A DNA stretch of 39,917 bases, from contig DCZG01000144.1 of assembly GCA_002331575.1 (NCBI GenBank), forward strand, positions 1,445 to 41,361, read 5' to 3'. This stretch comes from Atopobium sp. UBA2090 (GTDB lineage Bacteria; Actinomycetota; Coriobacteriia; Coriobacteriales; Atopobiaceae). Positions 22,966 through 33,785 of this stretch are shown in pieces. A program made the position numbers and the translations under genes. The first letter of the stretch is position 1. Every line of letters begins with the position of its first letter. A model generated the notes under the pieces. That model was given only the letters and a program-made list of their open reading frames with translations. It had not been told where the DNA came from and made no database searches.

Positions 22966-24129
22966 ATGGCAGTCAAGGAACTGAACCGGCTCACGCCCGA
23001 TGGGCAGGTCTACTACGACTCGGAGATGAAGATCACCGAGGCATTCGTGAATCCCGGACCCTGGACGACGGCTCACGGTCCCGGGCTCCTCGAGACTCCG
23101 GCGGGCACGATTCTGTGCTGTTGGTTCGCTGGCACCTATGAGGGCGACACGGACATCAACATCGTGGTCTCTCGCCTCGAGAAGGGTTCCGACACCTGGT
23201 CAGAGCCAAAGTACATCTCGCATGACAACGACCGCTCCGATCAGAATCCCTCGCTCTTCCTGGCTCCCGGAGGAGAGGTCTGGGCAATGTACACCTCCCA
23301 GCTCGGACGCCAGCCCGGCAAGGACAACATGCAGTACACGGCCGTCGTCAAGAGGCAGGTCTCGACTGACGATGGACTCACCTGGGGCTACCCCGAGGTC
23401 GTGTTCCCCGAGGAGGGGACCTTCTCGCGTCAGCCGATCCAGATTCTCTCCAACGGTCGCTGGATCTACGGAAACTGGCTGTGCACCGACAGCGCCGCGG
23501 CGCTTGCGGGCGACCCGTCGGCGTTCCAGATCTCCGACGACGGAGGCGAGAGCTGGCGGCAGGTGATGGTGCCCAACTCCTCGGGCCGCGTCCACCCCAC
23601 GGTTGTCGAGCTCGAGGACGGTCATCTCGTCGCCTTCATGCGCTCGCGTGCGGCTGACTGGATCTATCGCAGCGAGTCCCTCGACTACGGGGACAGCTGG
23701 ACGGAGCCCGCGCCTACTCCGCTGCCCAACAACAACTCCGGCATCTGCGCCGTCAAGCTTGCCTCGGGCCGCGTCGCCGTCGCCTACAACCACTCCTCCG
23801 CACCGCAGGCTTTCGGGGCGAAGGGCGCCTGGCCAGGACTTCGCTGCCCCGTCTCCATCGCCCTCTCCGAGGACGGCGGGCTGACCTTCCCGCTCATCCG
23901 TCACATCGAGCGCGGACAGGGTTTCGTGGGCGACGAGAACCGCGCCAACAACATGCAGTACGAGTACCCCTGCATCATGCAGGCGGCCGACGGCATGATT
24001 CACCTCGCGTACGCCTACGAGACCCGCAAGGGCGTGAAGTGGGTCACGCTCTCCGAGGCCGACGTCATCGGCGAGAAGCGCGGCGGCGGTACCTACAACC
24101 CCACTTCTGGTGATGTGGGAGCGCATTAG
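22966..24129 (+). CDS. BNR/sialidase-superfamily protein, intracellular
   Basis: 387 residues from the ATG at 22966, with GAGAGAGGA 6 nt upstream. Four Asp-box-like motifs (S-x-D-x-G-x-[TS]-W/F) at about residues 133, 190, 238 and 301 mark a six-bladed propeller of the sialidase superfamily. The N terminus GPWTTAHGPGLLETPAGTILCCWFAGTYEGDTDINIVVSR resembles putative neuraminidase-like BNR proteins found in gut bacteria. There is no signal peptide or anchor, so unlike secreted sialidases it would act on an imported glycoside or sugar acid, possibly as a hydrolase or lyase rather than a sialidase. The 92-bp gap upstream holds a GGGCGC/GCGCCC mini-hairpin. Neighbouring esterases and a YhcH-like protein suggest a modified acidic sugar. 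Confidence 0.85.
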   Translation: MAVKELNRLTPDGQVYYDSEMKITEAFVNPGPWTTAHGPGLLETPAGTILCCWFAGTYEGDTDINIVVSRLEKGSDTWSEPKYISHDNDRSDQNPSLFLAPGGEVWAMYTSQLGRQPGKDNMQYTAVVKRQVSTDDGLTWGYPEVVFPEEGTFSRQPIQILSNGRWIYGNWLCTDSAAALAGDPSAFQISDDGGESWRQVMVPNSSGRVHPTVVELEDGHLVAFMRSRAADWIYRSESLDYGDSWTEPAPTPLPNNNSGICAVKLASGRVAVAYNHSSAPQAFGAKGAWPGLRCPVSIALSEDGGLTFPLIRHIERGQGFVGDENRANNMQYEYPCIMQAADGMIHLAYAYETRKGVKWVTLSEADVIGEKRGGGTYNPTSGDVGAH

Positions 24130-24192
24130 ACACGAGCTCGTGAGGGGCGCCGTTCGCGCGGTGCCCCTCCGACGGACGAGGAGGGTTTGCAG

Positions 24193-24687
24193 ATGATCTA
24201 TGACGGGCTCGAGGCCATCGGTCTCTATAGGGGTCTCTCTCGCGGCCTGGACGTCCTCATCGACTGGTTGGGTGACCATGATGTCGCCGACCTGTCTCTG
24301 GGCAGGACCGACATTCTCGGAGACCGGGTGTTCGCCAACGTCATGGATGCGAGGACCCGTGCGGCTGAGGATGCGCGCTTCGAGGTGCACCGCAGGTACA
24401 TGGACGTGCAGATCGACATCGAGGGGACCGAGAGCTTCAGGACCACCCCGGGTGAGGTCATGGCCGACGGTGCGTTTGACGTCGCGGGCGACAAGGGCTA
24501 CTGCCATGCTGCGCCTGGCAACGAGGACTTCCTCGAGGGAGCGCTCGGCCCGCTCCGCTTTGCGGCGTTCGTGATCGGCGAGCCTCATATGCCGAACCTC
24601 GTGGCGGAGGGCGCCCAGGTCGGACCTATCAGGAAGGTCTGCTTCAAGGTCGTCGGCGAGAAGTTCTGGGGAGAGACCCGGGGATAG
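24193..24687 (+). CDS. YhcH/YjgK/YiaL family protein (NanQ/EbgC-like sugar anomerase)
   Basis: 164 residues; the ATG at 24193 has GAGGAGGG 7 nt upstream, and a TTG at 24187 is less likely. The cupin-like family is recognised from RRYMDVQIDIEGTE, a stretch holding part of the conserved metal-site ligands, and the C-terminal GEPHMPNL, RKVCFKV motif with its metal His. Known members assist sialic acid use (NanQ, N-acetylneuraminate anomerase) or act with beta-galactosidase (EbgC). As last gene of the cluster it likely speeds ring opening or anomerisation of the imported sugar acid. Together with the BNR protein it recalls nan operons, but nanE and nanK are absent here. Confidence 0.88.
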   Translation: MIYDGLEAIGLYRGLSRGLDVLIDWLGDHDVADLSLGRTDILGDRVFANVMDARTRAAEDARFEVHRRYMDVQIDIEGTESFRTTPGEVMADGAFDVAGDKGYCHAAPGNEDFLEGALGPLRFAAFVIGEPHMPNLVAEGAQVGPIRKVCFKVVGEKFWGETRG

Positions 24688-24699
24688 CCAAATTCGGTG

Positions 24700-24730
24700 T
24701 TGAACAGCCCCGTTCATCGGGTAGCATAAT
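24700..24730 (+). promoter_or_regulatory. Promoter of the calcium-ATPase leader
   Basis: TTGAAC (24700-24705) is a good -35. The -10 may be TAGCAT (24722-24727, 16-bp spacing) or CATAAT (24725-24730, 19-bp spacing). It would start an RNA of about 110 nt before the ATPase gene. Confidence 0.6.
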
Positions 24731-24741
24731 CAAACGTAGGA

Positions 24742-24846
24742 AGCCGGTATGGCAACCTTGGTGAGCCCTTGCCCCTCCTGGGGAATTATGATCGGGCATC
24801 AATCTGCCGGCTCGGACAGGGCCCTCGTGCCCACATACCAGGAGGG
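24742..24846 (+). promoter_or_regulatory. Structured 5' leader of the P-type ATPase, class not recognised
   Basis: Three nested helices can form: AGCCGG/CCGGCT (24742-24747 with 24807-24812), TGAGCCC with GGGCATCA carrying one bulge (24762-24768 with 24794-24801), and CCCC/GGGG with a 4-nt loop (24772-24783). Just 3', CCCTC (24822-24826) can pair with the Shine-Dalgarno GAGGG (24842-24846). The layout of an upstream folded domain plus a ribosome-site-masking stem is what a translational riboswitch would look like. It does not match the metal riboswitch classes I could recall. Confidence 0.45.
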
Positions 24847-24851
24847 AATGC

Positions 24852-27530
<2,679 letters not shown>

Positions 27531-27534
27531 CCGC

Positions 27535-28722
27535 ATGACGCGTCGCAGGAACAGCGGCAAGCACGTCACCGTCGCCGGCGGGACCTCTTCGGTCCTGCCG
27601 GCGCTCGACTCCCTCACGGACCTGCCCGGCTTCACCGACCTCCGTGCGAGCGAGCGACAGCGTGCTGCCTGGGAGGAGTGCGTCGGCCATGCCCGCGACG
27701 ATGCGGGCGACGTCGCCGATGAGCTTCTCATGGGCTGCGTGGTTCGTCTCGACAGGGGTTTTCCAGCCGTGTGCACGGCGAGAGGAACCTTTCGCGCGGA
27801 GTTCTCGGCGCGACTGACCAAGGGCGACAACTCCCACGTCGCCGTGGGCGACTGGGTCTGCGCGCGGGTTCCCGACACGCACGAGATGGGTCTCATCGAG
27901 GAGGTGCTCCCTCGCGAGAGCGACATCGCTCGGTGGCGCGGCGGGTCGCGCGGCGAGCGTCAGACGCTCGCCGCCAACGTCGACGTGGTCCTCGTGGTAC
28001 AGGCGCTTGGCGAGAAGTCCGTGTCGTGCGACCGCGTGGCGCGCTCAGCCGTGATCGCGCGCGACTGCGGCGCCGACGTCGCCGTGGTGCTCACCAAGGC
28101 TGACAGGGCGTCAGACGAGGTGCTCGAGCGCGACGTGGCCGCCGTCCGCGACGTCCTCGGCTTCGGAGCCCCCTGCGTGCTCACGTCCTCCGACGCCGAG
28201 CGGGCGGGTGGCGAGGAGCGCGACCGCGTCGCGACCATCGCCGCGGCCTGCGGCGTCGCGTTCGGTGCCCGGGCGGTACGGCTGCTCGTGCCCGCGGGGG
28301 TCGTGGCGATCGTGCTCGGCGAATCCGGTGCGGGCAAGTCGACCCTGCTCAACGCCCTTCTCGGACATGACACGCTCGAGACCGGCGAGGTTCGCCTGGC
28401 CGATGACGCGGGACGGCACACGACGGTCTCGAGGCGGATGGTGAGCGTTCCCGACGGGGGAATCATCGTGGACGAGCCCGGTCTGAGAAGCCTTCCCATC
28501 GTCGGTCACGAGCGCGGACTCGCGAAGGTCTTTCCCGAGATCGTCGAGGCCGCGCGAGGTTGTCGCTTCCGCGACTGCACCCACACGCATGAGCCTGGAT
28601 GCGAGGTCAGAGCCCTCTTCGAGGGGGGCGTCATCAGCGAGGGGCGGCTTGGTGCCTACCTCTCGCTCGCCGCCGAGATGCGCTCGAGTGCCAGTACCCT
28701 TGACCCCGATGTCGTAATCTAG
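27535..28722 (+). CDS. rsgA: Ribosome small-subunit-dependent GTPase A
   Basis: 395 residues from the ATG at 27535, 4 nt after the ATPase stop; an earlier in-frame Met lies inside that gene. RsgA is a circularly permuted GTPase that checks 30S maturation. An N-terminal OB-fold (about 60-125, VVRLDRGFPAVCTARGTFRAEF, VAVGDWV) is followed by G4 (VLTKAD), then G1 (GESGAGKST, about residue 265), and G3 as DEPG where family members normally have DTPG. The C-terminal zinc site is CRFRDC-x-H-x-x-x-x-x-C (CRFRDCTHTHEPGC). The first 45 residues are a poorly conserved extension. No ribosome site is obvious, so it is probably coupled to the pump gene, though the two roles are not linked. Confidence 0.93.
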   Translation: MTRRRNSGKHVTVAGGTSSVLPALDSLTDLPGFTDLRASERQRAAWEECVGHARDDAGDVADELLMGCVVRLDRGFPAVCTARGTFRAEFSARLTKGDNSHVAVGDWVCARVPDTHEMGLIEEVLPRESDIARWRGGSRGERQTLAANVDVVLVVQALGEKSVSCDRVARSAVIARDCGADVAVVLTKADRASDEVLERDVAAVRDVLGFGAPCVLTSSDAERAGGEERDRVATIAAACGVAFGARAVRLLVPAGVVAIVLGESGAGKSTLLNALLGHDTLETGEVRLADDAGRHTTVSRRMVSVPDGGIIVDEPGLRSLPIVGHERGLAKVFPEIVEAARGCRFRDCTHTHEPGCEVRALFEGGVISEGRLGAYLSLAAEMRSSASTLDPDVVI

Positions 28723-28883
28723 GGGAGAACGTCGTTATCCAGTGACCTCCGAGCGCTCAATCTGCCTCGGCTTTCGACCACTTTCGTCAGATATCCGTCA
28801 TCGTGCCGTCAGAGGCTGGTCGGACCTTCTTCACTAATTTCCAGGAGTGCCGCCTTCCCACGAGAGAATGTCCCCATTCGGTC

Positions 28884-28909
28884 CGGACGTTTCTCGTCCG
28901 AGGAGGGGG
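28884..28909 (+). promoter_or_regulatory. Hairpin next to the ribosome site of the Tad operon's first gene
   Basis: CGGACG (28884-28889) pairs with CGTCCG (28895-28900), abutting the GAGGAGGGGG site at 28900-28909. The remaining part of this 194-bp gap after rsgA shows no clear promoter or terminator, although the operon change makes a promoter likely. Confidence 0.35.
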
Positions 28910-28916
28910 CTGCAGC

Positions 28917-29615
28917 ATGTCGCGCCGGTTCAGACTCGTCATATCGGGGGCGTTCGCCCTTCTCGCCATCGTGCTCTGCGCCGCCTATGCGCAGCATGTG
29001 CGCGAGGAGGCGGAGAGCGTGCGCGCAGACGCCCTTGCGCGGTACGGCGGCGAGGTGGTGAGCCTCGTTGTCGCCGATGGTGCGATTGAGGAGGGAGATG
29101 TTATCGACTCCTCCAACGTCTCCGTGCGCGAGTGGCTCGCTGACTTGGCGCCCGCTGGCGCCATCACGAGCGTCGATGACGTGATCGGCTCCCAGGTCAC
29201 GATTCCCGTGGTGGCGGGTGCTCCCCTGACCTCGCTCAACTTTCGTGCCAAGTCCGAGATGGCGAGCGTCCCCTCGGGACACGTCGCCCTCAGCCTGCCC
29301 GTGACGGACAAGCTCGGTCTCGCGAGCTCCGTCACGGCGGGTACTCCTCTCTGCGCCTATCGCGTTGACGAGGGCGGTGCGGAGGTCATCTCGACGGACA
29401 TCGAGGTCCTTGTCGCTCCCGTGGAGCGCACAGGCATCTCCTCGGCATCCACCATCACGATCGCCGTGCCGTCCAGCGACGTTCCCGGCATGCTCTCGGC
29501 AAGTGCCGAGGGAAGTCTGCGGCTCGTGGTGCCGGCGGATGACGTCGAGGCGGTGGTGGAGGGCGTCGTGGCTGCGCCGTCCGTCGTGAGCGCGGAAGGG
29601 GGAGAGGCGGCATGA
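28917..29615 (+). CDS. SAF-domain CpaB-like Flp pilus assembly protein
   Basis: 232 residues from the ATG at 28917, 7 nt after a strong ribosome site. One N-terminal membrane helix (about 6-25, LVISGAFALLAIVLCAAYA) is followed by an outside SAF-like domain: VSLVVADGAIEEGDVIDSSNVSVREW and IGSQVTIPVVAGAPLTSLNF are the usual CpaB/RcpC hooks. CpaB proteins sit at the cell surface end of Tad machines; in bacteria without an outer membrane they may contact peptidoglycan or the pilus. It opens the tad operon and overlaps tadZ by 4 nt (ATGA). Confidence 0.78.
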   Translation: MSRRFRLVISGAFALLAIVLCAAYAQHVREEAESVRADALARYGGEVVSLVVADGAIEEGDVIDSSNVSVREWLADLAPAGAITSVDDVIGSQVTIPVVAGAPLTSLNFRAKSEMASVPSGHVALSLPVTDKLGLASSVTAGTPLCAYRVDEGGAEVISTDIEVLVAPVERTGISSASTITIAVPSSDVPGMLSASAEGSLRLVVPADDVEAVVEGVVAAPSVVSAEGGEAA

Positions 29616-30880
29616 GCATGGACAGGTGGCTGGCCTGCGCCGACGAGAGGTGGAGGGATGACGTCGAGACGGTCGCCCGCTCGATGGAGCCCGCAAGCAG
29701 CTGCGCATTCGTCAACGAAGCCGATTCCTTCCGAGAGAAGGCAAAGACCGAGGGTGCTTCGTATCTCGGGGCAATCGTAGGCAGGAGGGATGCGGGCGTC
29801 ACCGACGTCAATCTTGCCGCCGCGGTCGTGGAGGACGGGGGCACTCCTCATGTCGTGCTCGTCAGGCGAGGAGCCTCCGGGTCGCTGAGGTCAAGGGCGC
29901 TTCGCGCGGGCATCGACCTCGTCGTGGATCCCGAGGGGCTGCAAGTCGTCGATTCCGGGGAGCGAAAGGACATGGACGGGGGTCCATCCACCTCCTCCCC
30001 GGAGTCGACGGCTCTCAGGGCGAATGCGACGGACTCGTCCGATGACGAAGCGAACCGGGCACCCATCATCACGTTCTGCTCGGGAAGGGGAGGGGTGGGC
30101 AAGACGACGCTCGTCTCAGCGGCAGCTGCGGTGGTGGCGGGCTGGGGCATGAGCGTGGGCGTGGTCGACCTCGACCTCTCCTGCGGCAATCTCTTCTCGG
30201 GCTTCGGGCTCGCGCGCGGCTGCGACCTTGCTCGCCTCGCCGCGACGGGGCCGGATTCCGTCGATGACATGGCCTCCATCGGCGTCAGGGCCTGCGAGGG
30301 AGTGACGCTCTGGGGACCCTGCGACCTTCCCGAGATGGCAGAGGTGGCCATGCCCCTCGTGGCACAGCTCGTCCGATGCGTCGCGGGCCTCGTCGACCTG
30401 GTCCTCGTCGACACGTCGACGACCTTCACCGACGCCGTGGCTCAGGCGGCACAGCTGAGCGATCGTCTCGCCCTCGTGTCTGATGGCGGCAGGGGCTCGT
30501 CCGCCGCCCTCGCACGCATGGGAGGTCTCTCGGTGAGGCTTGGCGTTGAGCGCACGAGGATAGTCCGCATCGAGAATCGCGTGAATCCTCGGGCGAAACT
30601 CGACCTCTCCTCCAATAGGGCGGAAGTCGGACTCGAGGCGGCACGGATATTCAGGGCGTCGGAGGGTGGTGACGAGGTATCCGATTACCTCGCGTCAGGC
30701 GAGGTGACCGAGCTCGTCGAAATCGGCTCAGACTTCACGGACTCGGTGGGAACCCTGCTCGCCCAGATTCTCTCCGAGCTGGGAAGGCTTCCCGAGTGTC
30801 AGGAGGCGGAACGTGCTCTGGCTAGGGGCGCGCAGCGGCGTCGGATCGGGCTGTTCAGGGGGAAGAGGGAGGTAGTCTAG
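29612..30880 (+). CDS. tadZ: TadZ/CpaE-like ParA/MinD-family localisation ATPase
   Basis: 422 residues, start overlapping the previous stop. The N-terminal ~130 residues form a poorly conserved receiver-like domain, followed by a Ser/Asp-rich linker. From about residue 150 a MinD/ParA ATPase begins: deviant Walker A FCSGRGGVGKTTLVSA, then VVDLDLSCGNLFSGFGL and a Walker B-like LVLVDTSTTF. TadZ proteins place the Tad secretion machine at a cell pole. It immediately precedes tadA with no gap, and the order cpaB-tadZ-tadA-tadB-tadC is the usual core. Confidence 0.88.
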   Translation: MSMDRWLACADERWRDDVETVARSMEPASSCAFVNEADSFREKAKTEGASYLGAIVGRRDAGVTDVNLAAAVVEDGGTPHVVLVRRGASGSLRSRALRAGIDLVVDPEGLQVVDSGERKDMDGGPSTSSPESTALRANATDSSDDEANRAPIITFCSGRGGVGKTTLVSAAAAVVAGWGMSVGVVDLDLSCGNLFSGFGLARGCDLARLAATGPDSVDDMASIGVRACEGVTLWGPCDLPEMAEVAMPLVAQLVRCVAGLVDLVLVDTSTTFTDAVAQAAQLSDRLALVSDGGRGSSAALARMGGLSVRLGVERTRIVRIENRVNPRAKLDLSSNRAEVGLEAARIFRASEGGDEVSDYLASGEVTELVEIGSDFTDSVGTLLAQILSELGRLPECQEAERALARGAQRRRIGLFRGKREVV

Positions 30881-32212
30881 GTGACGGTGCTCGAGCGGGT
30901 GAGGAGTAACGAGAAGGCGGCGGACGCGTCCAGTGCAGCGTCGGACCTGCGAGACCTGCGCAAGGAGCTCAGGTCGGCCCTCGTCGAGCGGCTCGGGTTG
31001 ACCACCGTGGCGGGCATGCTCTCGGCGGACTCGCCGGACCGCGTGAGGGCGGAGCTTGGGGTTGCCTGCGACGCCATTCTCAACTCGGGTGGGTTCACGT
31101 CACTCGACGAGGCACAGAGACGACTCGTTCGCGAGCAGGTGCTCGACGAGGTGTGCGGGCTCGGCCCCATTCAGTCGCTGCTCGACGACCCCACCATCAC
31201 GGAGATCGTCATCAACGGATGCTCGGCGCTCTTCTACGAGCGTGCCGGCGAGCTCTGTCCCGCGGAGTGCTCTTTCGACTCTGCCGAGCAGATCATGATC
31301 GTGATAGACCGCATCCTCGCGCCTCTCGGCAGGAGGCTCGACCGAAGCAACCCCATCGTGAACGCACGTCTCTCCAACGGGGACCGCGTCAATGCCGTGG
31401 CGGCCCCCGTGGCCATCGACGGACCTGCGGTCACCATCAGGAAGTTCTCCGACAGGATCACCTCTCTCGAGAGGCTCGTCGAGCTGGGGGCGCTGCCGGC
31501 ATGGTTCGCTCGGCTTCTCTCGTGGGCGGTCAAGGCGCGCCAGGGAATGGCCGTCGCCGGTGGAACCGGGTCGGGAAAGACGACGCTCCTCAACGCCCTC
31601 TCGTGCGAGATAGACGAGAGGGAGCGAATCGTGACCATCGAGGACTCCGCCGAGCTTCGATTCGATTCCCATCCGGACGTGGTCCGTCTCGAGGCGCGCG
31701 AGGCCTCCATCGAGGGCTCCGGTGAGGTCTCCATTCGAGACCTCGTCAAGAACGCGCTGCGCATGAGACCCGATCGCATCGTGGTGGGGGAAGTGCGTGG
31801 CGAGGAGTGCATCGACATGCTCCAGGCCATGAACACGGGTCACGACGGATCCTTGACCACCCTGCATGCCGGAACCGCGCAGGAGGCGGTGCTGAGGCTC
31901 GTTCTCATGGCGAGGTTCGGGATGGACCTTCCGACGGACATCATCGAGGAGCAGATAGCCACAGCCATCGACCTCATCGTCATGTCGCGACGTCTCTCGG
32001 ACGGGACGCGACTCATCACGTCAGTCACGGAGGTTGGCTGGGCGGACGGTGGGATTCGTCTCAGGGAATGCGTTTCCTTCGACCTGACATCGCGGACGTG
32101 GCGTGTGGAGTGCGAGCCTTCGTTCGTGCGGAGGGCGGTCTCGGAGGGGGTTCTCGACGCAGAGGAGGTGGAGGCATGGAGGGACTGCTGCTCGTCGGAG
32201 TCGGCGGCCTAG
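30881..32212 (+). CDS. tadA: TadA/CpaF secretion ATPase
   Basis: 443 residues, with a GTG start directly after the tadZ stop, 8 nt behind a long GGGGGAAGAGGGAGG purine tract. It is the hexameric motor that drives Flp pilin assembly. The N-terminal helical domain is followed by the CpaF signature LGPIQSLLDDPTITEIVINGC and LGRRLDRSNPIVNARLSNGDRVNAVAAPVAIDGPAVTIRKF. The RecA-like core has Walker A GGTGSGKTT (Lys233), the Asp box TIEDSAELRF, Walker B-like RMRPDRIVVGEVRGEE and the His box TGHDGSLTTLHAG. All functional motifs are intact. Confidence 0.96.
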   Translation: MTVLERVRSNEKAADASSAASDLRDLRKELRSALVERLGLTTVAGMLSADSPDRVRAELGVACDAILNSGGFTSLDEAQRRLVREQVLDEVCGLGPIQSLLDDPTITEIVINGCSALFYERAGELCPAECSFDSAEQIMIVIDRILAPLGRRLDRSNPIVNARLSNGDRVNAVAAPVAIDGPAVTIRKFSDRITSLERLVELGALPAWFARLLSWAVKARQGMAVAGGTGSGKTTLLNALSCEIDERERIVTIEDSAELRFDSHPDVVRLEAREASIEGSGEVSIRDLVKNALRMRPDRIVVGEVRGEECIDMLQAMNTGHDGSLTTLHAGTAQEAVLRLVLMARFGMDLPTDIIEEQIATAIDLIVMSRRLSDGTRLITSVTEVGWADGGIRLRECVSFDLTSRTWRVECEPSFVRRAVSEGVLDAEEVEAWRDCCSSESAA

Positions 32213-33114
32213 CCTGGACGGCGTCGATGGTCATGTGGCAGGGCGACGTTCCCACCACGATGCTCACCTCGCGACTGATCCATGGGATAAGAAGACACGT
32301 ACGTACCTTGCTCGCGATGATCGGACGGGCAAGACTCTTCGACGCCCTCCTTTCCCAGAGGTCATGGCAGGTCGCCTCCGACGAGCTCTCGTCGCGGCTC
32401 TCGACCATATCGGGGCGTCTCGGAAGGTCGGATGCCTGCTCGCTCCTGGTCATGTCGATGGCACTCTGCGCCGCTCTGATGGGGGTTCTCTTCGGGTCTC
32501 TCGTGCCCGCGGTGGTCACCGGCATTGCGCTGCCGTCGCTCGTTCCGCTCTACGTATCCCATGAGAATCGTCGTCGCTCTGAGGAGCTTACTCGCGAGAT
32601 GCCGTCGATATTCAGGACGCTCTCCGTCGCGATGGGGTCAGGTCAGACACTCGCCCAGGCAATAGAGTACGTTGGGTCGCACGAAGCGGGTCCGGCAGGC
32701 GAGGGGTTTGCGCGCGCCTCATTGCGTCTGTGCTGCGGCGCCTCGGCGGACGAGGCCCTCGAGACGCTGTCGCATGAGCTTGACGCTCCCGGCGTCGGGC
32801 TTCTCGCCACGGCACTCGTCATATCGCATCGAACCGGGAGTCCCTTGCGAGGTCTCTTCCTTCGCTCCGCCAGGCTCGTGGAGCGACAGGGCGAGTTCGA
32901 GAGGCTCTTGTCCGTCAAGACGGCTCAGGCACGTCTTTCGGTTCGCATCGTCTGCGCACTGCCCGTCGCGATGGTCGTGCTGCTCTCGCTGATATCTCCC
33001 GACTTTCAGTCGGGACTCGCCACGCCCGTGGGCATCGCGAGCGTCTTCATCGCGCTCTCCCTCGACGGAATCGCGTTGGTCATCGTCAGAAGCCTGCTCA
33101 GGGGGGTGCTGTGA
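32176..33114 (+). CDS. tadB: TadB-like inner membrane platform protein
   Basis: 312 residues from the ATG at 32176, preceded by GAGGAGG and overlapping the end of tadA by 37 nt. It is a type II secretion F-domain protein: one N-terminal membrane segment, two in the middle (LLVMSMALCAALMGVLFGSLVPAVVTGIALPSLVPLYV), a cytoplasmic helical F domain starting LTREMPSIFRTLSVAMGSGQTLAQAI, and a C-terminal pair (VRIVCALPVAMVVLLSLIS and a second). TadB and TadC form the platform that TadA acts on. Confidence 0.9.
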   Translation: MEGLLLVGVGGLAWTASMVMWQGDVPTTMLTSRLIHGIRRHVRTLLAMIGRARLFDALLSQRSWQVASDELSSRLSTISGRLGRSDACSLLVMSMALCAALMGVLFGSLVPAVVTGIALPSLVPLYVSHENRRRSEELTREMPSIFRTLSVAMGSGQTLAQAIEYVGSHEAGPAGEGFARASLRLCCGASADEALETLSHELDAPGVGLLATALVISHRTGSPLRGLFLRSARLVERQGEFERLLSVKTAQARLSVRIVCALPVAMVVLLSLISPDFQSGLATPVGIASVFIALSLDGIALVIVRSLLRGVL

Positions 33115-33758
33115 TGAACGTGGATTCCCTGCTCGTCATAGGCGTCGGGGCTGCCTCGTTTGCGGGGGCGGTGCTCATGCCCGGAAGAAGGGGCCAGCGC
33201 AAGGGTGCGACTGGCCTCGGCCTCGGAAGACTGGGGGAGTACGCCCATGAGATGGCCGCCAGGCTCTTCGCAGGCATCTCCGTCTCGGGCAGGTCATCCG
33301 AGAGGGTCCGGTCGGAGTGCCTTCGCGAGATGCCCACGATGATAGACATCCTTACGCTCGGCCTTTCGGCCGGGCTCTCGTTCGACGCATCGCTCGAACT
33401 CTACTGTCGCCAGAGCGACGGTCTGCTCGCCCGACGCTTCGACGAGGCGATGCTCGAATGGCGGATAGGCGTGGCGAGCAGATCAGAGGCATTGACCTCC
33501 ATGGCGGACGAACTCGACGTGGCGGCGCTGAGGAGCTTCTCGTCCGTGGTCGGGGAGGCACTGACCTTCGGCACGCCGCTCGCGGAGTCGCTCGAGCGGC
33601 AGGCGCAGCTCATCCGCGACCAGCAACGTTCCGAGGTGGAGGAACAGATCGAGAAGGTGCCCGTGAAGATGCTCGTCCCCCTCGGCACGCTCATCGTTCC
33701 CGCCATGCTCATTGCGATACTCGGGCCCCTCCTGGGGTCCGCGGCGACTATCGGTTGA
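33114..33758 (+). CDS. tadC: TadC-like inner membrane platform protein
   Basis: 214 residues, ATG at 33114 sharing bases with the tadB stop (TGATG), ribosome site GGGGGG just before. It has the F domain (LREMPTMIDILTLGLSAGLSFDASLELY, LTFGTPLAESLERQAQLIRDQQRSEVEEQIEKVPVKMLVPL) and a C-terminal membrane segment. It is shorter than many TadC proteins (about 280-320 residues) because the N-terminal membrane part is reduced to one helix. It is the partner of TadB. Confidence 0.9.
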   Translation: MNVDSLLVIGVGAASFAGAVLMPGRRGQRKGATGLGLGRLGEYAHEMAARLFAGISVSGRSSERVRSECLREMPTMIDILTLGLSAGLSFDASLELYCRQSDGLLARRFDEAMLEWRIGVASRSEALTSMADELDVAALRSFSSVVGEALTFGTPLAESLERQAQLIRDQQRSEVEEQIEKVPVKMLVPLGTLIVPAMLIAILGPLLGSAATIG

Positions 33759-33785
33759 ACGACGTGAGAGAGAGGAGTTCGGATC

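Noticed and set aside
24738..24850. Known metal riboswitch (yybP-ykoY or NiCo) before the ATPase
   Set aside because: The GGACAGG string recalls NiCo RNAs and the gene context recalls yybP-ykoY, but the conserved junction sequences of either class are not seen by eye. Only a covariance search could settle it.
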